Part shown: positions 1 through 6,378 of the stretch, piece after piece | Layout: each line of letters starts with the position of its first letter | Numbering within the stretch: position 1 is the first letter of the stretch | Assembly (NCBI GenBank): GCA_036006525.1 | Contig: DASYPP010000020.1 | Span: 1 to 15,808, forward strand | DNA length: 15,808 bases | Direction: 5' to 3' | Source: DASYPP01 sp036006525 | GTDB taxonomy: Bacteria > Gemmatimonadota > Gemmatimonadetes > Gemmatimonadales > GWC2-71-9 | Made by a program: the position numbers and the translations under genes | The notes under the pieces: generated by a model | Told to the model about the DNA's origin: nothing | What the model saw: the letters and a program-made list of their open reading frames with translations, nothing else | Database searches by the model: none

Positions 1-251
1 ACGTGGGCGAGGGCGGAGCGGCTGGCTTGCTCGGCCTCGACCACCGGGAGGTAGACGTACCGCAGCCCGGCTTGCTCGTGGCGAAGGTGGCCCTTCTCCT
101 CCAGCAGGTTGAGCATCCCGCGCACCGCCGAGTAGGAGGGCGGGTCGGGCAGCTCGGTGCGCACCTGGGCGACGGTGGCTTGGCCCAGCCGGTAGACCGT
201 TTCGAGGATCTGCCGCTCCCGGCGGCCGAGGCCCTGGGGGACTTGAGGCAT
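1..251 (-). CDS. BlaI/MecI/CopY-family transcriptional repressor, N-terminal part (cut by window edge)
   Basis: Reading leftwards from an ATG at 249-251, the frame stays open for 83 codons to the window edge, so the C-terminus is missing. The visible protein begins MPQVPQGLGRRERQILETVY and continues through ATVAQVRTELPD, SYSAVRGMLNLLEEKGHL and GLRYVYLPV. This is the winged-helix DNA-binding domain of the BlaI/MecI/CopY (penicillinase repressor) family: the SYSAVRGML stretch is the recognition helix and RYVYLPV the wing. Family members are about 120-140 residues long, dimerise through the missing C-terminal part, and repress their own operon. GGAG five bases before the ATG is a good ribosome-binding site. 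An inverted repeat upstream (299-312) is the probable operator. In this family the next gene is often a BlaR1-like M56 peptidase sensor, which would lie beyond the left edge. The family call is strong; the signal sensed cannot be told. Confidence 0.9.
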   Translation of the reverse strand, partial: MPQVPQGLGRRERQILETVYRLGQATVAQVRTELPDPPSYSAVRGMLNLLEEKGHLRHEQAGLRYVYLPVVEAEQASRSALAH

Positions 252-298
252 GGAGACTCCGGTGTCTGGTGCGAGCCCTACGTGCTAATGGATTGGCA

Positions 299-312
299 AG
301 TGTCAATACACT
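299..312. promoter_or_regulatory. Probable BlaI-type operator overlapping the -35 of the repressor gene
   Basis: AGTGTCAATACACT is a perfect 5-bp inverted repeat (AGTGT/ACACT) around a 4-base centre. It lies 48 bases upstream of the repressor start. On the leftward strand it contains TTGACA (301-306), a consensus -35 box, so a bound dimer would block the polymerase. Size and symmetry resemble the short dyads bound by BlaI/MecI/CopY proteins. No strong -10 hexamer is seen at the expected spacing. Autoregulation is inferred from position. Confidence 0.6.
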
Positions 313-340
313 AGCATCTCGCCCACGGACGGTCAAGTGC

Positions 341-530
341 AAGGCGGTAATAGACGGTAATGGGCGGTAATGGGCGGTAAGTGGATGGTAAGAAACAGCG
401 GTAACCAGACTGAGCTGATTACCGCCTTCTACCGACTTCTACCGCCTTCTACCGCCCATTACCGCCTATTACCGCCTATTACCGTCTGCTGATTACCGCC
501 TTCTACCGCCCATTACCGCCCATTACCGCC
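341..530. repeat. Inverted pair of 10-bp tandem arrays (GGCGGTAAT-type)
   Basis: The left arm holds four exact-phase 10-bp units ending GGCGGTAA or GACGGTAA at 341-380 plus one degenerate unit to 390. The right arm, from 418, holds the reverse complement, with ACCGCC-type units starting at 421, 431, 441, 451, 461, 471 and 481, then a 4-base phase shift and units at 495, 505, 515 and 525. The spacer is about 27 bases. The right arm ends directly against the stop codon of the DUF4397 gene at 531-533. The same word recurs at 4154-4312 and 5798-5928. No gene is seen in 252-530. The arms could pair as one long imperfect hairpin. Confidence 0.9.
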
Positions 531-1232
531 TCATGTCCCGGCGTCCTGCACCACGATCACCCCCAGCGGCAGCCCACCACCCGCGGCATCGAGCGCCACG
601 ATCGTGCGCACGTCCCCGTTGCTCAGCACCAGCGATCCGCTGTCGACCACGACCGTCTTGGTGCCGGCGGTGGTGAGTCGCACCTGGTAGTTGCCGCTCG
701 GGAGGGCCTCGTACGATGTCGCGGTCCCGAACGTGACCCCGGTAACGTTGGGCGTCGCCAGGTTCAGGTCGGCGAGCGGCGCGGTGATATACACGTCGAG
801 TGACCCGCCCGAGGGCGCCTCGTGCAGCACCCTCACCTTGATGATCGCGGTATCGGGGGAGGCTCGCCCATCAATCACAAACCTGAGGGCAATCGCGGAA
901 TCAGGGCCCTCGGCGACGACCGTCACCAGCGAGCTATCGGGCAACGTCACGGTGGTATCGATCACCGGCGTTACCGACAGGCTCGAATTCAGGGTCAGGC
1001 GGACACTCGAGTCACTGGTCTGGATGTACGGGGTGACGCTCGCAAACCCGATCTCCCCCATGTCGGTTTGCCCGTCGTCGAGCAGCTGGAGATTGGCGCC
1101 ATCGGCGACGGCGTGCAGAAACCGGAGCCGGGTCACTCCGTTGCCACCGCCACCAATAATGAAAGGCCCGCCCGGCGAGTCGTAACCACACCCGAGGGCC
1201 AGCGCCGCGAGCAGTACTGCAATTCGCCTCAT
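531..1232 (-). CDS. DUF4397-domain secreted lipoprotein
   Basis: This 233-residue protein opens with a short lipoprotein signal, MRRIAVLLAALALGC, with a lipobox at LALGC and the lipidated Cys at residue 15. A Gly-rich linker follows (residues 20-32). Two beta-rich repeats then begin at VTRLRFLHAVADGANLQLLD (about residues 33-120) and IIKVRVLHEAPSGGSLDVYI (about 130-225). The recurring pattern (R-F/V-L-H-A, then a run ending in D/Y-I, then a LPSGNYQVRLT-like strand) is that of DUF4397, a beta-sandwich fold common in secreted and cell-envelope proteins. Its function is not established. It probably sits as a monomer in the periplasm or on the outer membrane. It lies 64 bases downstream of ribonuclease Z with its own possible promoter, and its stop codon is flush with a tandem-repeat array. 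Family confidence is good; role unknown. Confidence 0.85.
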   Translation of the reverse strand: MRRIAVLLAALALGCGYDSPGGPFIIGGGGNGVTRLRFLHAVADGANLQLLDDGQTDMGEIGFASVTPYIQTSDSSVRLTLNSSLSVTPVIDTTVTLPDSSLVTVVAEGPDSAIALRFVIDGRASPDTAIIKVRVLHEAPSGGSLDVYITAPLADLNLATPNVTGVTFGTATSYEALPSGNYQVRLTTAGTKTVVVDSGSLVLSNGDVRTIVALDAAGGGLPLGVIVVQDAGT

Positions 1233-1261
1233 ATCAGTCCGCCGTCGAATGGGTGCTGATA

Positions 1262-1267
1262 TCTATA
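1262..1267 (-). promoter_or_regulatory. Possible -10 box for the DUF4397 lipoprotein gene
   Basis: On the leftward strand TATAGA lies 29 bases upstream of the DUF4397 start, in an AT-rich patch between ribonuclease Z and the lipoprotein. A TTGATC at 1289-1294 is too far (21 bases) for a standard -35, so the site is weak. Confidence 0.3.
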
Positions 1268-1296
1268 AGATTGGCGAAACCGGACGTTGATCAAGA

Positions 1297-2211
1297 TCAC
1301 AAAGTGATGTACGGAACTTCGACAGTCCACCCGTCCCGGGCAATCGTGGTTTCGGGAAAGACGGCCTGCGCCTCCTGCAGCAGTTCGGAAACATCCACGC
1401 TGTAGCGGGGGCTGATGTGGGTCAGGACCAACCGCCGCACCCCGGCCTCGCGGGCGACCTCGGCCGCTTCCCGCGCCGTGGAGTGGCCGGTTTCCCTGGC
1501 CCGCTCGATCTCGGAATCGGAAAAGGTCGCCTCGTGGACCAGGAGGTCGGCGCCGCGCGAGGCCGCGACCACGGCGGGGAACGGCCGGGTGTCCCCGGTG
1601 TACACCAGGGTACGGCCGGGCCGCGGCTCGCCCACCAGGTCCGCTGGGTTCACCGTGCGGCCATCGGGCAGCTCGATCGGCTGGCCGCGGTGCAGCCGGC
1701 CCCAGAGCGGCCCCTCCGGGATCCCCAGGTCGCGGGCCTTGTCCGGGTTGAAGCGCCCCAGCCTGAGGCGCTCGACCAGCGCGAAACCGACGGTGTCGAT
1801 CCGGTGATCGGTCTCGAAGACCCGGATTTCGTATTCCTCGCGGCTCAGCACATCGCCCGGTTTCACCTCGATGATCTCGACCGGAAACCGGTTGCGCTCG
1901 ATCCCCACGTTGAGGGCGGCCCCCAGCACCCGCTGGGCCCCCTTGGGCCCGTAGAGGGTCAGCGGTTCGGTCCGGTCCATCAGGCCCATGGTGCGGACCA
2001 GGCCGATCAGGCCGAGGAAATGGTCGGAGTGGAAATGGGTGAAGAAGATCTCGCGGAAGGAAAAGCCCACCGCCCAGCGCATCATCTGGCGCTGGGTGCC
2101 TTCCCCGCAATCGAAAATGATGGTTTCCCCCTCGCGCGCGAGCGCGAGGCCGGCGGTGTTGCGTTCAACCGTGGGGCACGCCGCGGAGGTGCCGAGAAAG
2201 GTGAGGTGCAT
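1297..2211 (-). CDS. rnz: Ribonuclease Z (tRNA 3'-end processing endonuclease)
   Basis: Ribonuclease Z cuts the 3' trailer from precursor tRNAs; it is a cytosolic zinc-dependent metallo-beta-lactamase-fold enzyme. From the ATG at 2209-2211 the protein is 304 residues, close to the usual 300-320. It starts MHLTFLGTSAACPTVERN, the classic family N-terminus. The metal motif HFHSDH is at residues 59-64. Further conserved elements are a flexible-arm (exosite) region around 150-185, VYTGDTRP near 210 (the metal-bridging Asp), LLVHEATFSD near 230, and LTHISPRY near 270 (the last metal His). A longer form from a GTG at 2235 would add eight residues; I prefer the ATG because it gives the family's normal first residues. 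No clear Shine-Dalgarno is seen at either start. Confidence 0.92.
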   Translation of the reverse strand: MHLTFLGTSAACPTVERNTAGLALAREGETIIFDCGEGTQRQMMRWAVGFSFREIFFTHFHSDHFLGLIGLVRTMGLMDRTEPLTLYGPKGAQRVLGAALNVGIERNRFPVEIIEVKPGDVLSREEYEIRVFETDHRIDTVGFALVERLRLGRFNPDKARDLGIPEGPLWGRLHRGQPIELPDGRTVNPADLVGEPRPGRTLVYTGDTRPFPAVVAASRGADLLVHEATFSDSEIERARETGHSTAREAAEVAREAGVRRLVLTHISPRYSVDVSELLQEAQAVFPETTIARDGWTVEVPYITL

Positions 2212-2299
2212 GGGCGGGAAAGATAACGCGGTCACCTAAAGAGCCGCGAAGGCGCACGAACGCCGAGCCGGCAGAGACCGCAGAGGTCGCAGAGAAAAG

Positions 2300-2444
2300 C
2301 TCCTCGCGAAGACCGCGAAGAAGCGCGAAGGCCGCGAAGAAAGACAAGACAATGAACCACCCCGGTGTTACGGACCAGGGTGGTTCATTTCTGTTGTGGC
2401 TGTTCTTCGCGGTCTTCGCGCTGCTTCGCGTCCTTCGCGAGGAG
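2300..2444. repeat. 42-bp inverted repeat of CGCGAAGA-type tandem units around a terminator hairpin
   Basis: The left arm 2300-2341 and right arm 2403-2444 are reverse complements over 42 bases with four mismatches. Each arm is itself a set of four units with CGCGAAG at 9-10 bp spacing. The 61-base spacer contains a perfect hairpin (2351-2389). Upstream, 2240-2299 is a more degenerate stretch of similar purine-rich words (CGCGAAGG, ACCGCAGAGG). This fills the 285-base gap between mlaD and ribonuclease Z; no gene is seen there. Unlike most arrays in the window, the nearer arm is about 52 bases from the mlaD stop. Confidence 0.9.
2351..2389. terminator. Bidirectional hairpin terminator after mlaD
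   Basis: AATGAACCACCC (2351-2362) pairs perfectly with GGGTGGTTCATT (2378-2389) across a 15-base loop. The 12-bp stem is flanked by ATTT on one side and AAT on the other. It is centred between mlaD and ribonuclease Z and would stop transcription of the mla genes. The T tract is short, so it is not a textbook intrinsic terminator. Confidence 0.65.
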
Positions 2445-2496
2445 ATGTTGCAGGGGTCGAATCGGAATTGATCTACCCCTGGCTCCCCGCTTCGAG

Positions 2497-3384
2497 CTAG
2501 AACACCTTTAATTGCACTGTAATCCGGCCGGGATTCCGCTGGATATCGTCGATCAACGCCTTCATCGATTGCAGCGTCGCTCGGAGGTCAGTGTAGAGGC
2601 CCGAGTCAGCGGCGAACTTGCCGAGGGTCCCCCGGCCGCTGTTGATGTTGCCCAGCAGGGTATCGAGGGTGGCGCTGGTATGACTCAGCTGCGACGTCAT
2701 CCTGGACAGGTTGCCGGTCACCGAATCCAGGTTGGTGAGGCCCGCGCTCAGCCCGGGATTCGCCAGCGTGGAATCCAGCCGCTCGCTCAGCCGGCGCATC
2801 ACCGCCATGGTCCGGGTCGCTTCCTCGGTGGGAGCCGGCAGTCGTTCGGAAATCGTATTCAGCATCCGCTGCATGGCGAGCATCGTGGTGTGGAGGTCGT
2901 CCGCGGTCCGCCGGCCCACCAGTTCCTGGGCACCCAGCAGCACCGAATCGGCCCGGTCGCCCAGGGACGCCAGCCGGTCGGAGATGGCCGGTGCGGTGGT
3001 GCCCTGGATGACTCCGGTTCGAGCCAGCGGGGTGGCCGAGCTGCCGGGATTGAAGTCCACGGCGGCCTCCCCCAGCGCGCTGATCGAGATGATCTTGGCG
3101 CTCGCGTCACTTCGCGCGGTGACGTCCTTGGCCAGGCTCACCATGACGTGGACCTTGCCGGGCTCGAGCAGCCGGATCTGGGCCACCTTTCCCTTGTTCA
3201 CCCCCGAGATGAACACCGGGCTACCCTCCTTCAGGTTGCCCACCTGGGGAAACTCGATCGTGGTCAGGTCGCCCTGCCCGCCGATCTTCTTCCCGCTGAG
3301 CCACAGGGTGCCCGCAATGAAGACGGCGACGGCGCCGATGACCAGCGCGCCCACGGTAACCTGCTGCTTGTAGTTGAGGTCCAT
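2497..3384 (-). CDS. mlaD: MlaD-like MCE-domain phospholipid-transport protein
   Basis: This 295-residue protein starts MDLNYKQQVTVGALVIGAVA. It has one N-terminal membrane helix (about residues 10-30), then an MCE/MlaD domain (about 40-118) with IEFPQVGNLKEGSPVFISGV and the ISALGEAAVDFNPG strand typical of the family. A long C-terminal part (about 130-280) is predicted helical and coiled, with heptad-like runs such as TEEATRTMAVMRRLSERLDS. MCE proteins form hexameric rings that pass lipids between inner and outer membranes; the long helical tail resembles the tube-forming tails of larger MCE proteins more than the short E. coli MlaD. The start lies five bases after the mlaF stop, with GAGG overlapping that stop, so the two are translationally coupled. 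No MlaC or MlaB gene is seen nearby. Confidence 0.92.
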   Translation of the reverse strand: MDLNYKQQVTVGALVIGAVAVFIAGTLWLSGKKIGGQGDLTTIEFPQVGNLKEGSPVFISGVNKGKVAQIRLLEPGKVHVMVSLAKDVTARSDASAKIISISALGEAAVDFNPGSSATPLARTGVIQGTTAPAISDRLASLGDRADSVLLGAQELVGRRTADDLHTTMLAMQRMLNTISERLPAPTEEATRTMAVMRRLSERLDSTLANPGLSAGLTNLDSVTGNLSRMTSQLSHTSATLDTLLGNINSGRGTLGKFAADSGLYTDLRATLQSMKALIDDIQRNPGRITVQLKVF

Positions 3385-3389
3385 GATCC

Positions 3390-4142
3390 TCAGGCTGCGA
3401 AGGTAGCGTTTTCGAAATCGCGCTCGAGGAATTCCTTCACTTTCGGATCCGTCGAGGCAAGGAATTCCTGCGGAGTGCCCTGCTGCACGATCTTGCCGCC
3501 GGTGAGCAGCGCCAGCCGGTCCGCGACCCGGAAGGCGCCGCGGACGTCGTGGGTCACCATGATGCTGGTGACCCCGAGCTCGCTGGCGAGCCGCTTGACC
3601 AGCTCGTCGATCACGTCCGAGTTGACCGGGTCCAGTCCCGACGTCGGCTCGTCATACAACAGGTACTTGGGCTTGCCGGCGATGGCCCGCGCGATGCCGA
3701 CCCGCTTGCGCATGCCGCCGGAGAGCTGGGCCGGAAACTTCTTCTTGGTCTCGGCCGGCAGGTTGACCAGGCGAAGGCATTCCAGCACCCGGGTCTCGGC
3801 CAGCTCGGGGTCGTTGAACTGCTTTTCGTCGCTCAGGCCGAGCCGGATGTTCTCGAACACGTCCATGGAGTCGAACAGCGCGCCGTTCTGAAAGACGTAC
3901 CCGATGCCGGACCGCAGCTCGGCCAGTTCCTTGCGCTTGAGCTTCCCCACCAGCTTGCCGTCCACCTCGACGGTGCCGCGATCGGGGCGGATGAGCCCGA
4001 TGATATGCTTGAGCAACACGCTCTTGCCGGTGCCCGACGGCCCCAGCAGCGCCACCGTCTCACCATCCTGCACGGTGAAGTTCACCCCGTCCAGGATGAC
4101 CTGGTGGCCGAAGCGCTTGGAGACGTCGGTTAGCTTGATCAC
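3390..4142 (-). CDS. mlaF: MlaF-like ABC transporter ATP-binding protein
   Basis: This is the ATPase that drives the MlaE permease in lipid transport across the envelope. The 250-residue protein has Walker A GPSGTGKS at 34-41, a Q-loop Gln at 85, the signature LSGGMRKR at 140-147, Walker B YLLYDEP at 160-166 and an H-loop His at 198 (VTHD). LSGGMRKRVGIARAI and DEPTSGLDPV are characteristic of the Mla/Mkl branch of ABC ATPases. Translation starts at a GTG (4140-4142), which gives the normal family N-terminus MIKLTDVSKRFG. There is no Shine-Dalgarno because the bases upstream run into a GGCGGTAAT repeat array that separates it from mlaE, an unusual interruption for this operon. Confidence 0.95.
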   Translation of the reverse strand: MIKLTDVSKRFGHQVILDGVNFTVQDGETVALLGPSGTGKSVLLKHIIGLIRPDRGTVEVDGKLVGKLKRKELAELRSGIGYVFQNGALFDSMDVFENIRLGLSDEKQFNDPELAETRVLECLRLVNLPAETKKKFPAQLSGGMRKRVGIARAIAGKPKYLLYDEPTSGLDPVNSDVIDELVKRLASELGVTSIMVTHDVRGAFRVADRLALLTGGKIVQQGTPQEFLASTDPKVKEFLERDFENATFAA

Positions 4143-4153
4143 GGGCGGGAATA

Positions 4154-4312
4154 GGCGGTAATGGGCGGTAATGGGCGGTAATCTATCGCGCCCCTACCGT
4201 CCATGATGGAACTGTCTCCATCAACTATTGGAATTCTCAATCGCAGTCGCCCCGAAGAAGGAATCCGCGGCCTTTTACCGCCTTCTACCGCCTATTACCG
4301 CCTATTACCGCC
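4154..4312. repeat. Inverted GGCGGTAAT arrays splitting the mla operon
   Basis: The left arm (4154-4182) carries three GGCGGTAAT units at 10-bp spacing next to the mlaF start. The right arm (4273-4312) carries four reverse-complement units (TACCGCC) and ends directly at the mlaE stop codon (4313-4315). The 90-base spacer shows no gene. On the leftward strand the first units after the mlaE stop match those after the DUF4397 stop (531) nearly base for base: GGCGGTAAT, GGCGGTAAT, GGCGGTAGAA, GGCGGTA. The array separates two genes that are normally adjacent in one operon. Confidence 0.9.
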
Positions 4313-5098
4313 TCAGTTCAATAGAATCTTCGCGAGTAACACATCCAATAGCAGGATCAGCACCGAGCTCGACACCACCGCGCCTGTCGTGGCCTTGCCC
4401 ACGCCCTCGGCACCCTGCTGGGTATTGAAGCCCATGTAGCAGGAGATGATGGTGATGGAACCGGCGAAGAAGAACGCCTTGATCAGCGAGTAGTAGGCGT
4501 CGAACGGCCGCCAGAAGACGCGCGCACCGTAATAGAAATCCTGGTTGGTGAGCGGCAGCACCAGCTGGGCGGCTTTCCACCCGGCGATGATGCCGACGAT
4601 GTTGGCGAAGATGACCAGGGCCGGGATCATGACGAACCCGGCGACGACCCGGGGAATCAGCAGGTGCGAGGCGGGGTTCCGCCCCAGGCTCTCCAGCGCG
4701 TCGATCTGTTCGGTCACCCGCATGGTCCCCAGCTCCGCCGCGTAGCGGGCCCCGATGCGGCCGGCCAGGATCATCGCGGTCAGCACCGGGCCCAGCTCGA
4801 GCACGATGGACTCGACGATCACGCTGCCCAGGAAATACACCGGGATGGTTCCGGTGAACTGGTAGCCCGCCTGGAGCGCGGTCACCCCGCCGGCGAAGGC
4901 CGACACCAGCAGCACGATGAACAGGCTGCCGACTCCGATGTTCCATGCTTCCGTCAGCGCGCGGGGAAACCAGATCTTGACCTCGGTCAGTCCGCGCAGC
5001 AGCTCGACCAGCATCAGGGTGAGCCGGCCGACATGGCTGGCTGCCGAGATGCTGGCCTTGCCGACGAGACGTGGGAACGCGTTGACCGCTGAAGCCAT
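4313..5098 (-). CDS. mlaE: MlaE-like ABC transporter permease
   Basis: This is the inner-membrane permease of the Mla lipid transporter. From the ATG at 5096-5098 it is 261 residues, the normal family length. GGAGG nine bases upstream supports this start over an upstream TTG (5146) that would overlap mutY. It has an N-terminal amphipathic region, then about five hydrophobic segments. The family signature runs from ELGPVLTAMILAGRIGARYA to AELGTMRVTEQIDALESLG (about residues 101-138), followed by NPASHLLIPRVVAG. The C-terminal helix SSVLILLLDVLLAKILLN ends at the stop. It is the first gene of the mlaE-mlaF-mlaD set and is separated from mlaF by 170 bases of inverted repeats. It diverges from mutY with a 38-base gap. 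Confidence 0.93.
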   Translation of the reverse strand: MASAVNAFPRLVGKASISAASHVGRLTLMLVELLRGLTEVKIWFPRALTEAWNIGVGSLFIVLLVSAFAGGVTALQAGYQFTGTIPVYFLGSVIVESIVLELGPVLTAMILAGRIGARYAAELGTMRVTEQIDALESLGRNPASHLLIPRVVAGFVMIPALVIFANIVGIIAGWKAAQLVLPLTNQDFYYGARVFWRPFDAYYSLIKAFFFAGSITIISCYMGFNTQQGAEGVGKATTGAVVSSSVLILLLDVLLAKILLN

Positions 5099-5136
5099 GA
5101 TGCCGAACCTCCAGTCGCGGTGTATCTTGGTCGCCC

Positions 5137-5814
5137 ATGCCCCCAAAGTCCATCCCTCTCCGCCCTGCCCCCGGGGCGGAGACGATCCGAATCTTCCGGC
5201 AGCGGCTGCTGCGCTGGTTTCGCCGGCACGGCCGCGACCTGCCGTGGCGAAAAACCCGTGATCCCTATCACGTCCTGGTCTCCGAGATCATGCTGCAGCA
5301 GACCCAGGTGTCGCGGGTCGAGCAGTATTATCCCGGTTTTCTGGCCCGCTATCCCACCCTCGGCCATCTCGCGGCCGCCAGTCCCGCCCAGGTGCGGGAA
5401 TCGTGGGACGGGCTCGGCTACTATCGCCGCGCCGCGAACCTGCACCGCTTCGCGGTCACCGTGGTGGAAGACATGGAAGGAAAGGTCCCGCACTCGACCG
5501 AGACGCTGCGCCGGCTGCCCGGCATCGGCCGCTACACCGCCGGGGCCATCGCCTCGTTCGCCTTCGAGCAGCCGGAGCCGGCGGTGGATACCAACGTGTC
5601 GCGAGTCATCCGCCGGGTCTTCTTCCCGCCCCGGGGAATACCCGGGGAGCGGAGGATCTGGGCCATGGCAGCCGCGCTGGTGCCCCGCCGCGGCAAGAGC
5701 GCGTGGGCCTTCAATCAGGCGATCATGGAATTGGGAGCCCTGGTGTGTACGGCGCGGGTGGCGCGGTGCGGGGTGTGTCCAGTCAGCGGAGTATGTAGGG
5801 CGGTAAGGCGGTAA
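5137..5814 (+). CDS. mutY: Short MutY-type adenine DNA glycosylase (HhH-GPD, 4Fe-4S) lacking the C-terminal NUDIX-like domain
   Basis: This base-excision repair enzyme of the MutY/EndoIII superfamily has 225 residues. Motifs include DLPWRKTRDPYHVLVSEIML (catalytic Glu at 50), the helix-hairpin-helix LPGIGRYTAGAI (128-139), VDTNVSRVIRR with the catalytic Asp at 151, FNQAIMELGALVC, and an intact iron-sulfur loop C204-X6-C211-X2-C214-X5-C220. Five residues later the protein ends at a TAA inside a GGCGGTAA repeat. Typical MutY proteins are 290-360 residues, with a MutT-like C-terminal domain that reads 8-oxoguanine; it is absent here. Residue 133, in the position that distinguishes superfamily members, is Tyr. 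Some true MutYs have Tyr there, but so do the similarly short G:T mismatch glycosylases (MIG type), so substrate is uncertain. TATCTT eight bases before the ATG and no Shine-Dalgarno suggest a leaderless mRNA. Confidence 0.87.
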   Translation: MPPKSIPLRPAPGAETIRIFRQRLLRWFRRHGRDLPWRKTRDPYHVLVSEIMLQQTQVSRVEQYYPGFLARYPTLGHLAAASPAQVRESWDGLGYYRRAANLHRFAVTVVEDMEGKVPHSTETLRRLPGIGRYTAGAIASFAFEQPEPAVDTNVSRVIRRVFFPPRGIPGERRIWAMAAALVPRRGKSAWAFNQAIMELGALVCTARVARCGVCPVSGVCRAVRR

Positions 5815-5928
5815 GGCGGTAAGTTTCTCGGCTGTCATCTTGAGGGCAAGGAGGGATCTTTCTCGGAGTCCAGGAAGATCCCTCGGGATGACAGCCCTGG
5901 GCTGTTTCCTACCGCCTTACCGCCTTGG
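5798..5928. repeat. Inverted 8-bp GGCGGTAA arrays between convergent mutY and membrane-protein genes
   Basis: The left arm (5798-5823) has three GGCGGTAA units and contains the last codons and stop of mutY. The right arm (5908-5928) has two reverse-complement units (TACCGCC, TTACCGCC) ending three bases from the stop of the converging membrane-protein gene. The spacer holds a strong palindrome (5830-5896). It is the third locus using the GGCGGTAA word, here with period 8 instead of 10. Confidence 0.88.
5830..5896. repeat. REP-like palindrome / bidirectional terminator between convergent genes
   Basis: GGCTGTCATC (5830-5839) pairs with GATGACAGCC (5887-5896), and inside it GAGGGATCTT (5851-5860) pairs with AAGATCCCTC (5875-5884). 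Both are perfect 10-bp stems, with an unpaired bulge on one side and a 14-base loop. It lies between the 3' ends of converging genes, where a terminator is expected. The words TGTCATC...GGATCTT resemble dispersed intergenic palindromes I have seen in several environmental phyla, but a genome search is needed to show it is repeated here. Confidence 0.75.
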
Positions 5929-6378
5929 TTACCTCAACATGGCGCCCGCCACCAGGGCCAGCACGGCCAGCAGCGAGCTCGCCATCCCCACCATCCGCGC
6001 CCGCTGCCGCAGCCGGTCGAAGTACGCCGCGTGCTCGCCCATCGGATCGATCCGGGTGAGCTGAGCGACGGCAGGCAAGGCCAGCACGAAGGTCAGAAGG
6101 CCGGCGAGAATCCCGGTCCCCTGCATCACCATGAGCCACATGCTGGGCGGCGTCTCGGGGACGTAGTTGCGGAACGTGAGGATCAGCCCGGTCACCACGG
6201 CGATGGCGGCACCGGGCCCCACCACCCCTCGCGCGATCATCGCCTGGATCCGGGCCACGGTCCGGAGCACGCCGCGGTCCTCCTTCCGTGCGACGATGCT
6301 TACCATCATCATCGCGAAGGAGCCGCCCAGCCAGAAACTGAAGCCGAGGAAATGAAGAAACAGCATCAGCCTGGTCAT
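5929..6378 (-). CDS. Four-helix integral membrane protein (possibly DUF2269/CopD-like)
   Basis: This 149-residue, strongly hydrophobic protein has four predicted membrane helices at about residues 4-28, 48-69, 80-106 and 128-147. The first begins MTRLMLFLHFLGFSFWLGGS; a His followed by a WxGG turn in helix 1 is seen in small membrane families such as DUF2269 and the CopD-like group. The HFLGFSFWLGG motif and VTGLILTFRNY after helix 2 support that comparison, but I cannot assign a family firmly or a function. Its ATG overlaps the stop of the DUF2203 gene by four bases (ATGA), so it is the last gene of a coupled CBS - DUF2203 - membrane-protein set. The 3' end abuts an inverted-repeat locus. 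Confidence 0.8.
   Translation of the reverse strand: MTRLMLFLHFLGFSFWLGGSFAMMMVSIVARKEDRGVLRTVARIQAMIARGVVGPGAAIAVVTGLILTFRNYVPETPPSMWLMVMQGTGILAGLLTFVLALPAVAQLTRIDPMGEHAAYFDRLRQRARMVGMASSLLAVLALVAGAMLR

Noticed and set aside
3..314. Rightward open frame of 103 codons at the left edge
   Set aside because: It is antisense to the clear BlaI-type gene and ends in the operator region; its protein has no recognisable pattern.
341..530. CRISPR array
   Set aside because: Units are 10 bp with no unique spacers of 25-40 bases, both orientations are present, and no cas gene is seen.
2512..3891. Rightward 459-codon frame
   Set aside because: Antisense shadow of mlaD and mlaF, whose motifs are unmistakable on the other strand.
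4203..4439. Small rightward frames of 66-78 codons between mlaF and mlaE
   Set aside because: Made from the repeat array and antisense of the mlaE end; no ribosome-binding site or conserved pattern.
5099..5146. TTG start for mlaE overlapping mutY
   Set aside because: The ATG at 5098 has a GGAGG nine bases upstream and gives the usual family length.
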